NCBI RefSeq assembly: GCF_010470665.1
Contig: NZ_VOPZ01000002.1
Span: 366,553 to 430,552 of the forward strand
DNA length: 64,000 bases
Reading direction: 5' to 3'
Source of the DNA: Desulfovibrio sp. JC022
GTDB taxonomy: Bacteria > Desulfobacterota > Desulfovibrionia > Desulfovibrionales > Desulfovibrionaceae
In this document: positions 33,147 through 41,930 of the stretch, piece by piece
Layout of the letters: each line of letters begins with the position of its first letter
Position numbering within the stretch: position 1 is the stretch's first letter
Notes under the pieces: generated by a model
The model's database searches: none
What the model was told of the DNA's origin: nothing
The model's input: the letters and a program-made list of their open reading frames with translations, nothing else
Translations under genes and position numbers: made by a program

Positions 33147-35783
33147 CTATTTTTCCTTACTTTCCATCAAAATCTGCCGTAATCCCTCAAGAGTTACAGG
33201 CAAGTCCAGAACAACATCAGCTCCATGAGAACTACCGCTACCCAGCAGAGCAATAAACGGAGCCCATTCCCCTGAACCTTGCTCACGAATTTCTGCAATT
33301 ATTCCTTCAACAAATTCCCCGGCCAATTCTTCACTGACAATCACCACATCCGGGCGAAGTAAAGAAACTGCCCGCATCCCTTTTGCGATTGTTTTGCGAA
33401 CAATGAGCGCGCAGCCCCCCCAACCGGAAACAAGCCCCCGGAACTCTTCAAGAGTGGCGGTATCGTCTTCAATGAACAAAATCGTAGGTAAATCATCTTC
33501 AGAATCAATAACATCAGGCTCAAAGACAATATCATCAATCCCGGCAACAAGAACAGGAATTGTAACTGTAAAAGTAGTACCCCTGCCTTCAAGGCTGGAA
33601 AAAATAATACTTCCACCCATGGCTTCAATCAACTGCCGGGAAATTGCCAGCCCTATACCGGTTCCCTCAATTTCAAATTCCTTATCCGAAAAGCGACTGA
33701 ACGGCTTAAAAAGATCCTCGTGCCTGCTTTCCGGAATACCAATCCCGGTATCAGCAACTGCCAACAGGACCTCATTACCACGGACAACACCGGAGATTTC
33801 GACCTTTCCCCCCTCATGGTTATATTTAATCCCATTAGAAAGAAGATTAATTAAAACCTGCTTAAACCGAGTCCTGTCGACATTAAGTTCAGGCAAATCT
33901 TCCACACTGGAGTCGACATGTATTGCCACTCCGCACTCCAAGGCCTGCTGCTCCAGAAGCACAGTCGACTCTTGAATAATCTCACCCGCAGTAACAGGCT
34001 CAAGACAGATTGCAATATTGCCGGACTCAATCATCGAAAAATCGAGGACTTCAGTTATCATCTTCAACAAATGCTGCCCGGCAGCAGCGATATGCTTTAC
34101 ATGGGAACGTATCTTGCTGGTAACTTCATCATCCTCGCAGCTCAACACTATATCAGAAAATCCGACAATAGCATTAAGCGGAGTCCTCAATTCATGACTC
34201 ATGCGGGAAAGGAACTCGGTTTTTGCCTTGCTTACGGAATCTGCAGACTTGAGCGCATTTTTAAGCTGTTCTTCAGCCGAAATCCGATCTGTGACATCCA
34301 CAAAACTCTCCAATAGAAAACTATCTCCGCCTCTTTTAAACGGCACAACGGTTTTCAAAACAGATTTCCCGTTGGCAAGCCTGCGCACGGCATGGTCAAT
34401 TCCCTGTCCAAGATCAGTAACCGGGCATTTACCAACTTCTGCCGGACATATATATTTATGACATACCGCTCCCAAAGCATCTTCCCTGTTCACGCCGATA
34501 ATCCGGGCTGCGGTCTCGTTCATATCCACAATCGTGTGGGTGCTGGACGCAATAACTACAACCCCGGCCTGTACTCCCTGCAAAACAGCATTGGTATAGT
34601 CCTGCTGATCCTTGAGCCGTTTTTCCATTTCAATTCGCTGGCTGATATCCATAAAAGCCTCAAGAATAAGCCGCTCCCCGGAAAGAGTGATATATGCAGC
34701 ATTCTTTAAGACCGTTATCTTACGACCTGTGGCGGTTTTGATCTCCACTTCATTGACATAAGGACCTTCAAATTCACAAATAAACGGACAGGAGTCTTCA
34801 GACGAAAGGCAAAAAACTTTATCGCAACGGGTTCCCAGCACCTTATCCACAGAATCTGCCTCAAAAAGACGCAATGCCTCAGAGTTGACTTTAATAACTT
34901 CCCTGCGTTCATTGACAATAGCCATCCCCACAGGAATTGAATCAAGGATGGTTTCAATAGCCAACTTAGCCTCTTCAAGGTTGCGGGACTTTGCTTCACG
35001 ATCATCCAGAATAGACCGGATATTAAAAAGAATCCTAAAAAAGAGAAACAAACAAACCGGAAGGGTAAAAGCCAGCACAGCAATCCTTGTGCTGTTCATC
35101 CTGCTTGAGGCCTGCTTTTTTAATAAATCAAGACGCTCTATTTCAATCTGAGTTTCATGGAAAATCTTACTGGATGATTCTCTGGCCCGGAGAATGAGCG
35201 CGGCAATCTGCATAGCCCTGAAATCCAGCGCATCATGAACTTTTTCATGTAAAGGCTGCTCTTTCTCACTCAGCATTTTCCGCAAGGCGGAATAAATGCC
35301 GGCAATTGCCTCTTCCAGCTCAAAGACCTTGGGATTAAGATCAATAACCTCCATGGCATATCCGGCCCCTTTCTCCCTGTGAAAAGTAATCTGCTCATCA
35401 ACTTTGTCTTTATCATAAAAATTAGCCGGAAAACTGTTCTTAAAAGTGCCTCCGCTTTGAAGGACAGTCAGAGTATCACCAAGCTTGCTCAGGCTATGGT
35501 TGATATCAGAATTAATAACTTCAACCTTACGCAGATCGGTTGTATCCAGCATCCTCGCCACTCCAAGCTCGATCATAAGCAGGCGATGCATAATCGCCTT
35601 ACCCAGCTCGGACCGGGCCTGCTGATTACTAATTTCGCGATCATAACGGTCCAGAGTATTCAACTGTACCCGGTCCACCACAAAAATAACCGCAAAAGCC
35701 ATAAAAAAGATTAGGCAAAGCAGAAGCACTTTGAAAGTAATTTGCTCTTTCAACAAGCCGGAGAGCTTCTTATTTAACATCAT
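33147..35783 (-). CDS. hybrid sensor kinase with degenerate receiver
   Basis: The 878-residue product has two membrane helices (about 15-35 and 225-250) around a periplasmic helical region, then two PAS domains (about 280-390 and 400-510). HisKA (LSRMSHELRTPLNAIVGFSD) lies near residue 540, and the HATPase ends with GTGIGLAISRQLIEAMGG. The last 125 residues have a receiver fold start (TILFIEDDTATLEEF), but the phospho-acceptor position reads VVIVSEELAG, with Ser in place of Asp. This end is probably a pseudo-receiver. The ATG overlaps the stop of the binding-protein gene by 14 bases; a longer frame has no ribosome site. Operon partners are the binding protein and the HD-GYP regulator. Confidence 0.9.
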   Translation of the reverse strand: MMLNKKLSGLLKEQITFKVLLLCLIFFMAFAVIFVVDRVQLNTLDRYDREISNQQARSELGKAIMHRLLMIELGVARMLDTTDLRKVEVINSDINHSLSKLGDTLTVLQSGGTFKNSFPANFYDKDKVDEQITFHREKGAGYAMEVIDLNPKVFELEEAIAGIYSALRKMLSEKEQPLHEKVHDALDFRAMQIAALILRARESSSKIFHETQIEIERLDLLKKQASSRMNSTRIAVLAFTLPVCLFLFFRILFNIRSILDDREAKSRNLEEAKLAIETILDSIPVGMAIVNERREVIKVNSEALRLFEADSVDKVLGTRCDKVFCLSSEDSCPFICEFEGPYVNEVEIKTATGRKITVLKNAAYITLSGERLILEAFMDISQRIEMEKRLKDQQDYTNAVLQGVQAGVVVIASSTHTIVDMNETAARIIGVNREDALGAVCHKYICPAEVGKCPVTDLGQGIDHAVRRLANGKSVLKTVVPFKRGGDSFLLESFVDVTDRISAEEQLKNALKSADSVSKAKTEFLSRMSHELRTPLNAIVGFSDIVLSCEDDEVTSKIRSHVKHIAAAGQHLLKMITEVLDFSMIESGNIAICLEPVTAGEIIQESTVLLEQQALECGVAIHVDSSVEDLPELNVDRTRFKQVLINLLSNGIKYNHEGGKVEISGVVRGNEVLLAVADTGIGIPESRHEDLFKPFSRFSDKEFEIEGTGIGLAISRQLIEAMGGSIIFSSLEGRGTTFTVTIPVLVAGIDDIVFEPDVIDSEDDLPTILFIEDDTATLEEFRGLVSGWGGCALIVRKTIAKGMRAVSLLRPDVVIVSEELAGEFVEGIIAEIREQGSGEWAPFIALLGSGSSHGADVVLDLPVTLEGLRQILMESKEK

Positions 35784-36573
35784 ATAATCCGTATTTATTA
35801 AATATTGCCCGTCCTTCGGTACTGGACGCATACTCCATAAAAACTTTGGAAATATCAGGGTAACGGGAAAATCTAAGCAGCCCGATTATCAATTTCTTTT
35901 TCCCGGCATATTCACCGCTGATCGGCAGAACGCTTATACTCTCCCTGTTTTCAGGCCAGATGGATGTCGCGTACCAATTAATAACCAAGTCCGCCTCATC
36001 ATCTTTAATGACCCGGACAAGATCCTTGGAATCGGTTGTCATCATCTGCACATTTTCAGCAACCTCGGTGAAGATACCCTTTTTAGCCAAAATCTTCTTG
36101 GTTTCCCTTCCGATACTGCCGCTTTCAGGATTACCGATAACAACATAAAAATTGCTATCCGCCATACTGTCCAGAGTATCCGGAATATTTCTGGGGTTAC
36201 CTTTTTTGACCATCATTGCTGCCTTGTTAAATCCCACATGTACAGTATCCGTAACCAGTCCCTGCTCAAGTGCCGCCTGAATATATGAACCTGAACCCGG
36301 CAGATATAGATCCCCCATCATATTAGCTTTAATGGATTTCAAGAGATTTCCGGACCCGCCCTTAGTGATCAGCACCTTACAGTCGTATTTTTCTTCAATA
36401 ATCCCCGCAATCTCAGTCATGGGTTTGATCATGGTGATACCACAATAAACCAGCAACTCTTTTTCCTGTTCAACTCCCTGCTCCTGACATCCGGGCAGAA
36501 GCAGCAAAGCCAGAAAAAAAACTGTCAGGACGTAAAACTTGTTTTTATTCTCTATTAAATAAAATATCTTCAT
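35770..36573 (-). CDS. lipoprotein substrate-binding protein (molybdate/phosphate-type fold)
   Basis: The 267-residue product has a lipoprotein leader ending LLPGC near residue 29. It has a type II binding fold beginning LLVYCGITMIKPMTEIAGIIEEKY, then TKGGSGNLLKSIKANMMGDLYLPGS, resembling ModA/PstS-like oxyanion binders. No ABC permease or ATPase is nearby. Instead it overlaps a hybrid kinase gene, followed by an HD-GYP regulator, so it is likely the ligand sensor of that pathway. The ligand could be an oxyanion such as molybdate, tungstate, sulfate or phosphate; the sequence does not decide. Confidence 0.82.
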   Translation of the reverse strand: MKIFYLIENKNKFYVLTVFFLALLLLPGCQEQGVEQEKELLVYCGITMIKPMTEIAGIIEEKYDCKVLITKGGSGNLLKSIKANMMGDLYLPGSGSYIQAALEQGLVTDTVHVGFNKAAMMVKKGNPRNIPDTLDSMADSNFYVVIGNPESGSIGRETKKILAKKGIFTEVAENVQMMTTDSKDLVRVIKDDEADLVINWYATSIWPENRESISVLPISGEYAGKKKLIIGLLRFSRYPDISKVFMEYASSTEGRAIFNKYGLYDVK

Positions 36574-36664
36574 TATTTTCCCTGATTAAACTTAATGGGA
36601 CTCAAAAAAAACATGCCATATCCTTTCAAAAAACTGAATCAAATATTGTGATTCTTCACGACAC

Positions 36665-37145
36665 ATGTATAATTATAAAAGTTGTTTTTTTATTCGACAA
36701 CTAACCAGGCTTTATAAATCATACATGAAAAAAAATATTCCTCTTTATATCAATATATTGACCATCTTCACAACACTGATCAGTGCAATAGTCCTTTGTG
36801 TCGTTGTCTATGGCTATGTGCAGAATTCCCGTATCGCATTATTCTCAGCTGAACAGCTGGTAAAACAGACCGGGGCAGGCAGGCGGTTATGAATATCTTA
36901 TTCGGACTTTCCGCATAGAAAACCGATACATAAAAATGCCCGTAAAGGGAGTGGAAGAAAACACAATTGCAGCCGAGCTCGCGGCGGCACGGGCCAACGG
37001 AACCGGACCGGGTATGATCAGTTGTTCTTTGAATCTTATGATATATTTCAGTAAAAAAGGATGGATTAGTGCTGTGCGACTGAAAAAGTTATGGACCATG
37101 TGGGCAAAGAGAAATTCTTCTCCGGACCGCTGGGAAAATAAGTAA
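36665..37145 (+). pseudogene. decayed N-terminal fragment of a membrane sensor or cyclase
   Basis: A frame of 75 codons starts with a cytoplasmic Lys-rich end and one membrane helix (MKKNIPLYINILTIFTTLIS...). It then runs into what looks like a periplasmic sensor domain (SRIALFSAEQLVKQTGAG) and stops. The following 250 bases contain short coding-like pieces in different frames (e.g. MPVKGVEENTIAAELAAARA, then KVMDHVGKEKFFSGPLGK) with stops between them. The helix sequence resembles the start of Desulfovibrio Cache-type adenylate cyclases. It appears truncated and frameshifted. It converges on the class III cyclase gene. Confidence 0.5.
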
Positions 37146-37148
37146 AAA

Positions 37149-38183
37149 CTAGGAGCCCCCCCCGAGAGAATCAAGAGCATTCATAAGCTCCAGCCTGACC
37201 TTCTCGCGGTCCTGCCCTGACAATTTTTCCTGATTAAGGAAAAAATTGAAACCATCACAACTCTGCCGGAAAACTTTTTCCCCTGCACAGCTGTCGTCAT
37301 TAACATTCAGTACTGAAAAAGGTTTAACCTCACGCCTGATACCCTTGACCCGGATAGGCTCACGCTCTTCAGTCTCCACCAGATCCTTCACCAGAGCATA
37401 AGTTTCATACGACATCAGGATTCCACCGGGGTCACAACTGGACTCCAAACGAGCAGCGAGATTCACCTCTCCGCCGATAATGGTATAATCCATACGGTCT
37501 TCACTGCCGAAATTGCCTACATTGCAATACCCCGTATTAATGCCGATCCTCATCTGAAAAGGTTTCTCATATCCCTGCTCAAGCCATATCTTCTTGAGAT
37601 TCTCCATGCGCCGCTGCATTTCCACCGCCATACGCAAACAACAACGGGCGTCCTCCTCCACCCCCCGACTCTTGGGGTCACCGAAAAACATGAGCATGGC
37701 ATCACCGATAAATTTATCTATAGTCGCTCCGTGTTTCAGGGCAATGAAAGACATTTCAGTAAAATACATATTCAACAGGGAAGTCAGATCTTCCGGCTGC
37801 AAATCCTCGGTTGTCTGGGTAAAATCTTTTATATCGCTGAAAAAGACCGTCAGCTTCTTCCGCTTGGTGGTCAAGCTTACGTCCTGTGCCCCGGAAAAGA
37901 TTGACTCATAAACTTGAGGTGAAAGATACTTGGCCAGCTTCTGTGAAAGTTGCTCAAGCATATTTCCCTTTTCATCCAAAGAATAAGCAAGTTTGTTGAG
38001 CTTTTCCTCATTGCGGTCACTCATCTTAACCAACCGTTTGGTTGTTTTGAAGAGTTTTGCATAAGCCTTGTGGAGCTTCTTGAATTCTTTTGCTGCTCCC
38101 TCGTCGGCAATGGTGCCAGACTCAAGAATGGCCTTACCCCGCTCAAAAATGCGGACTTCTTTTTCAAAAAGATCAAAACCCAT
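37149..38183 (-). CDS. class III nucleotidyl (adenylate/guanylate) cyclase
   Basis: The 344-residue cytoplasmic protein has an N-terminal helical region (1-95) with coiled-coil character. The catalytic domain (about 105-300) has metal-binding FFSDIKDFT near residue 112, KFIGDAMLMFFGDP near residue 160, NTGYCNVGNFGSEDRMDYTIIGGEVNLAARLE near residue 220. The Lys in DKFIGD and the Asp in MDYTIIG are the usual ATP-selecting residues, so cAMP is the likely product. It is the last gene of the rsbRSTX-sia operon, four bases after siaC. In Pseudomonas the SiaC target is a diguanylate cyclase; here this cyclase takes that place. Confidence 0.9.
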   Translation of the reverse strand: MGFDLFEKEVRIFERGKAILESGTIADEGAAKEFKKLHKAYAKLFKTTKRLVKMSDRNEEKLNKLAYSLDEKGNMLEQLSQKLAKYLSPQVYESIFSGAQDVSLTTKRKKLTVFFSDIKDFTQTTEDLQPEDLTSLLNMYFTEMSFIALKHGATIDKFIGDAMLMFFGDPKSRGVEEDARCCLRMAVEMQRRMENLKKIWLEQGYEKPFQMRIGINTGYCNVGNFGSEDRMDYTIIGGEVNLAARLESSCDPGGILMSYETYALVKDLVETEEREPIRVKGIRREVKPFSVLNVNDDSCAGEKVFRQSCDGFNFFLNQEKLSGQDREKVRLELMNALDSLGGGS

Positions 38184-38186
38184 TCA

Positions 38187-38570
38187 TCACTCCACCGGTT
38201 TCATAATGAAATTTGCAGCTTCAAGATCTTCCCCGAATTCTTCACCAAGCTCTTCCATATTATCGTCATCCGAAACATATACCCATTCGACATTGACGGT
38301 ATTGCCTTCTTCGGCAGCTTCTTCAAGCATATCAAACAGACTCATAAGCACCTTGGCACTGGAGCTGTTAAAATAAATCAACTCAAAGCCAAAATTAACC
38401 GTCTGCCCTTCAAGCTCTTCAAAATAACTTTCCAGAGTTTTCAAGACACCGCCGTAAAATTCGGTCACATCTTCAGGGTACGATTCTCCCTTTATCCGAA
38501 AAGAATTCATTTTAAAATTCAAATCCAGTTCCGGTGACCGTTCAGTTGCTTCAATTTTGATATTTTCCAT
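38187..38570 (-). CDS. siaC: SiaC-family (DUF1987) regulatory phosphoprotein
   Basis: SiaC is phosphorylated by the kinase SiaB and dephosphorylated by the phosphatase SiaA; the unphosphorylated form binds and activates its cyclase partner in Pseudomonas aeruginosa. The 127-residue product (ATG eight bases after AAGGGG) has the family layout. Its phospho-site segment FELIYFNSSSAK near residue 70 has Ser in place of the Thr of P. aeruginosa. It lies 12 bases after siaB and four bases before the cyclase gene. Confidence 0.85.
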   Translation of the reverse strand: MENIKIEATERSPELDLNFKMNSFRIKGESYPEDVTEFYGGVLKTLESYFEELEGQTVNFGFELIYFNSSSAKVLMSLFDMLEEAAEEGNTVNVEWVYVSDDDNMEELGEEFGEDLEAANFIMKPVE

Positions 38571-38582
38571 ATCCATCACCCC

Positions 38583-39173
38583 TTAAATATACGCCTTGAG
38601 CGTAAAAAAAGAATGAACATCATTCACTTCTGCAAAATCAAAAGTAAATCCCTTCCTTGCCCGGCGCGCAATATCGATCAGCCCGACACCGGCCCCCTTG
38701 CTACCCTCGGGAGGATCACTGCGCAAAGTCTCTTTCCACAACTTCTTGAGCTCCTTCTTATCCATGCCCTGAATCTGGACGAGATTCGACTCCAATCGTT
38801 CCTTGTCTTCGGTTTTAATTATATTACCGCAAGTTATAAACACTCTATCATCCTTTTTACCTACTGTGATAACACCGTATCTAAGCTCGGTCATATCTCC
38901 TGTAGTCTCAATTTCAGCGGAGTAACGGATCACATTCTGGACCTGCTCCACAAACACAGAAAACACAGCCCTTGTAGTCTTGGAATCCTCCTCATCAATG
39001 GTCAGCTTCTGCTTGATGGCGTTGCCGATTCCCACCAGAATATCATCTGTAACGTACCCGCTGTAGCAAAAAATTATCCCTGTGTTCTGGAGATAATTAC
39101 GAAAACTGTACATATCTTTAGCCAGCATGCAGTCCCCTGTCATGGAACTGACCGGAGGAAGATTTACTCCCAT
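38583..39173 (-). CDS. siaB: SiaB-family protein kinase
   Basis: The 196-residue product matches the SiaB (DUF6272) type. It contains FCYSGYVTDDILVGIGNAIKQKL near residue 30, a helix with FSVFVEQVQNVIRYSAE near residue 68 that corresponds to the ATPase N-box, and GAGVGLIDIARRARKG near residue 160. It is expected to phosphorylate SiaC. The ATG chosen follows AAGGA by eight bases; other ATGs lie three codons up and ten down. A 55-base gap separates it from the phosphatase gene. Confidence 0.85.
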   Translation of the reverse strand: MGVNLPPVSSMTGDCMLAKDMYSFRNYLQNTGIIFCYSGYVTDDILVGIGNAIKQKLTIDEEDSKTTRAVFSVFVEQVQNVIRYSAEIETTGDMTELRYGVITVGKKDDRVFITCGNIIKTEDKERLESNLVQIQGMDKKELKKLWKETLRSDPPEGSKGAGVGLIDIARRARKGFTFDFAEVNDVHSFFTLKAYI

Positions 39174-39228
39174 TACACCCATCCTTTGCTTAAATAATCC
39201 TGTTAAGAATAACTCTTAAATTCCAATA

Positions 39229-40473
39229 TTACACCTTAAACCCGAAAGCCGAAACATCATCGCGCCGCTTTTCAGCCCCCTGATATTCAAGCAGCTCATC
39301 GTAAATAATATTTCCGTGACCACTCAGAGGCGAAGAACGCGCGGACTCCAGCAAAGCGCGAAATCTTTTCTTACCGAATCCACGTCCTTTAGGCCCCCCT
39401 ATCTGATCGAAAATGCCGTCCGATCCCATATAAAAAAACATGTCATCACGAATATCTACCTTCTTGTTTGTCCAGACTGTATCCGCCGGAATACCGCGAT
39501 AACCTATGCCCTTACGGTCTCCTTTAAGCTGCCTAACTCCTTCCTCATCACTGATGAAAAGAGGAAAACCGGCCCCGGCATATGTCAGTTGAGTCCTATT
39601 ACCGGGCAGATAGCAGACGCCGAGTTCCAGCCCGTCATCCGAACACTCCCCCTCATCAATTGAACAACTGTTCTGGTTAAGGACCTCTTGTATGTGGCAA
39701 TGCATGTTCTGAATCAAACCACCGCAATCCCCGGCTTCAACTTTATTCAGGCTGATATCGAGAGCTCCACTGGAAATCAGGGTCATGAAGGCTCCCGGAA
39801 CCCCGTGTCCTGTGCAATCGGCAAGGATGAGCAGTGCTCCTTCTCCCCAATTGCGGGCCCAGTAAATATCACCGCCAACCACATCACGCGGTTCCCAAAG
39901 CACAAAACATTCAGACGAAATACTCTCAAGAAATGATTTTGCAGGCAAAATGGAACGCTGAATACGGCTGGCATAACGGATGCTGCTTGAAACCATGGAC
40001 AAAGCTTCCTGAACACGGGCTTCGCTCCGTTCAAGATCCTTGTTTTTCTTTTCAAGACAACGCAGCAACTCCTCCCGCGACGGAAGCAGGAGCATTTCCC
40101 GGAGAGACCTTAGTTTTTCTGGGTCGGGAATCCTGCTTCCCAACGCCAACTCGCGGCAGAACTTGAAACATTTACCTTCGACACACTCCTCTGAAGAAAC
40201 CTTGAAATAAGATTTCAGAGATGGCGGAATTACGGCATCACGGCTAAACTGAAATTCAACCTCGATAAAAATCCGGTAAGACTCCTCAACAAGCGAAAAA
40301 AATAATTTCACAGGCCAGTTTACAGCGGGCCTCACAACTTCGGAAAAAAGAGTAGCCAACTTCGACGCTTCAAGGGAATTAAACCCGAGTTCTCTACCAA
40401 GACGCAAAACTTTGCGGCACGATTCATTGAAAGAAGGCAGATCTGCTATTTCCAGAACTCCAAGCTCAACCAT
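39229..40473 (-). CDS. SiaA-like PP2C (SpoIIE) phosphatase with ATPase-like N terminus
   Basis: The 414-residue product ends in a PP2C-type domain (about 190-414). It has YASRIQRSILP, RDVVGGDIYWA with metal Asp near residue 208, ADCTGHGVPGAFMTLI and a final RRDDVSAFGFKV. The IQRSILP linker is typical of SiaA. Residues 1-130 lack membrane helices, unlike SiaA. They look like a divergent RsbT/RsbW-type ATPase fold (CRKVLRLGRELGFNSLEASKLATLFSEVVRPA) without a clear ATP-binding N-box. The ATG overlaps the rsbX stop (TGATG). It probably dephosphorylates SiaC and may be controlled by RsbT. Confidence 0.83.
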   Translation of the reverse strand: MVELGVLEIADLPSFNESCRKVLRLGRELGFNSLEASKLATLFSEVVRPAVNWPVKLFFSLVEESYRIFIEVEFQFSRDAVIPPSLKSYFKVSSEECVEGKCFKFCRELALGSRIPDPEKLRSLREMLLLPSREELLRCLEKKNKDLERSEARVQEALSMVSSSIRYASRIQRSILPAKSFLESISSECFVLWEPRDVVGGDIYWARNWGEGALLILADCTGHGVPGAFMTLISSGALDISLNKVEAGDCGGLIQNMHCHIQEVLNQNSCSIDEGECSDDGLELGVCYLPGNRTQLTYAGAGFPLFISDEEGVRQLKGDRKGIGYRGIPADTVWTNKKVDIRDDMFFYMGSDGIFDQIGGPKGRGFGKKRFRALLESARSSPLSGHGNIIYDELLEYQGAEKRRDDVSAFGFKV

Positions 40474-41060
40474 CACCCATACCTCACAACAAGACATGAA
40501 CCATCATCATCGCCCTTGTAAAAATTGCTGAAAACCCTCCCGGCAATATCTTCGGCAGAACCGACCAGCAGCCCCGGACACTCAAATTCCTCAAAACTCT
40601 CCTTTATACCGTCCGAATAAAGCATGACCACATCCCCCGGACTGAGTGAAACGGATTTTTCTCGCAGAGTCGGCAGATGATAACCAACCACTCCATCCGA
40701 CGGAACAAAGCGAAAATTTTCAATGCCTCCAAAAACCCTAGTACAAATATTGCCTACACCGATGTAGTCCATGCGCCCCGTATTAAGATTCAAGCGGCAC
40801 AAGGCAGCAACCGCTCCCCGCGTACCGACCAATGCCTCATGCATCCCTTGCATCATTTCAGTCAATTCAAGAGCATCGTTGCTCTCAAGATAGTGTCTGG
40901 CCGCATTGGAAGCTATATTGGCCGGACGGCCATGCCCCAACCCGTCAATCAACGCAAAAAAACAACTCCGGTTTTCCTGTCGGACATATCCGGCATCACC
41001 GCACTCATCCTCATGGATAAGCAGGCTTTTTTTTATCAAATGGCAGTCAACCGAATTCAA
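40473..41060 (-). CDS. rsbX: RsbX-like PP2C phosphatase of the stressosome
   Basis: RsbX resets the stressosome by dephosphorylating RsbS and RsbR. The 195-residue product is the right size for RsbX. It has FFALIDGLGHGRPANIASNAA near residue 35 (metal Asp in DGLGHG), a central DYIGVGNICTRVF, and GDVVMLYSDGIKESF near residue 150. I choose the TTG at 41060, five bases after a perfect GGAGG and three bases after the rsbT stop. ATG codons further upstream lie inside rsbT with poor ribosome sites. Confidence 0.85.
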   Translation of the reverse strand: MNSVDCHLIKKSLLIHEDECGDAGYVRQENRSCFFALIDGLGHGRPANIASNAARHYLESNDALELTEMMQGMHEALVGTRGAVAALCRLNLNTGRMDYIGVGNICTRVFGGIENFRFVPSDGVVGYHLPTLREKSVSLSPGDVVMLYSDGIKESFEEFECPGLLVGSAEDIAGRVFSNFYKGDDDGSCLVVRYG

Positions 41061-41062
41061 GC

Positions 41063-41473
41063 CTACCTCCACTTCCGGGCCACACATCGTGTTCCGCATT
41101 CTTCCGAAGATTCAATCACAAACTCATCCATAATCCGCCTTACCCCCGGCAACCCCAGTCCAAGACTTTGTGCTGTGCTGTAGCTGTCGGTCAAAGCCTG
41201 ATCAATATCCGCAATGCCGGGGCCGGAATCAACAGCCTCCACTTCAATCCCTTCTCCCTTACAATTGCTGATATGCCGGAGAATCAAGACTCCGCCACCG
41301 CCATAACGAACCGCATTGGTGGATAATTCAGAAACCGCGGTGGCTATAAGGCTCTGCTCTACCTCGGTAAAACCGATTCTCTCAGCCATATGGCGGGCCG
41401 CGCTGAGGGCAAGGACATTGTCCGATATATCGGTAAGTTCTACCTCTTCCTGTTCAAGAACAAGCCTGCTCAT
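41063..41473 (-). CDS. rsbT: RsbT-like serine/threonine switch kinase
   Basis: RsbT phosphorylates RsbR and RsbS in the stressosome, is then released and activates a downstream phosphatase. The 136-residue product is a GHKL ATPase. The N-box is in TAVSELSTNAVRYG (Asn53), the G1 box in VDSGPGI near residue 82, and the G2 region in GLGLPGVRRIMD near residue 104. All ATP-binding elements are present. It overlaps rsbS by four bases (ATGA). Confidence 0.9.
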   Translation of the reverse strand: MSRLVLEQEEVELTDISDNVLALSAARHMAERIGFTEVEQSLIATAVSELSTNAVRYGGGGVLILRHISNCKGEGIEVEAVDSGPGIADIDQALTDSYSTAQSLGLGLPGVRRIMDEFVIESSEECGTRCVARKWR

Positions 41474-41925
41474 TTAAAATCCTCATCCTCTCCGCTTTCA
41501 GTCGATTCAAACAGTTCTTCAGAATCCATATCCTGTTCACCATCGCCATCGTCTTCCGGATCATCAGGAACATCCATGGCCCGAAACAAACTAAGCCCAT
41601 CTTCCATTGTACAGGCGCAGGTCAGCCCATCCATATCCACATCAAGATCAATCAAAGCCGAAACTACACCCGGTTGGAAGCCCACAAAAACAACCTCAGC
41701 CCCGAGCAATCCAATCATCCGCGCGCAATCGGTAATTGCTGTATATCCACTGCTATCCAAAATCTCCCTGCTGGAGACATCCATAAGCACTCTTTTCACA
41801 GACCGTGAACAAACCTGTTCCAGAACATTACGCCTGAAACCTTCCAGAACAGACTCCTCAAGCTCCGCAGGCACGGGAGCAATGAGACAGCCGTCAACGA
41901 TCTGTATCTCATGAAAATCACGCAT
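41470..41925 (-). CDS. rsbS: RsbS-like STAS scaffold protein with acidic tail
   Basis: RsbS forms the stressosome core with RsbR. The first 115 residues of the 151-residue product form a STAS domain. The phospho-site lies in ILDSSGYTAI (Ser58/Ser59, matching Ser59 of B. subtilis RsbS), and LGAEVVFVGFQPGVVSALIDL follows. The last 35 residues are almost entirely Asp/Glu/Ser, which RsbS proteins normally lack. It starts five bases after rsbR. Confidence 0.9.
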   Translation of the reverse strand: MRDFHEIQIVDGCLIAPVPAELEESVLEGFRRNVLEQVCSRSVKRVLMDVSSREILDSSGYTAITDCARMIGLLGAEVVFVGFQPGVVSALIDLDVDMDGLTCACTMEDGLSLFRAMDVPDDPEDDGDGEQDMDSEELFESTESGEDEDFK

Positions 41926-41930
41926 AAAAA

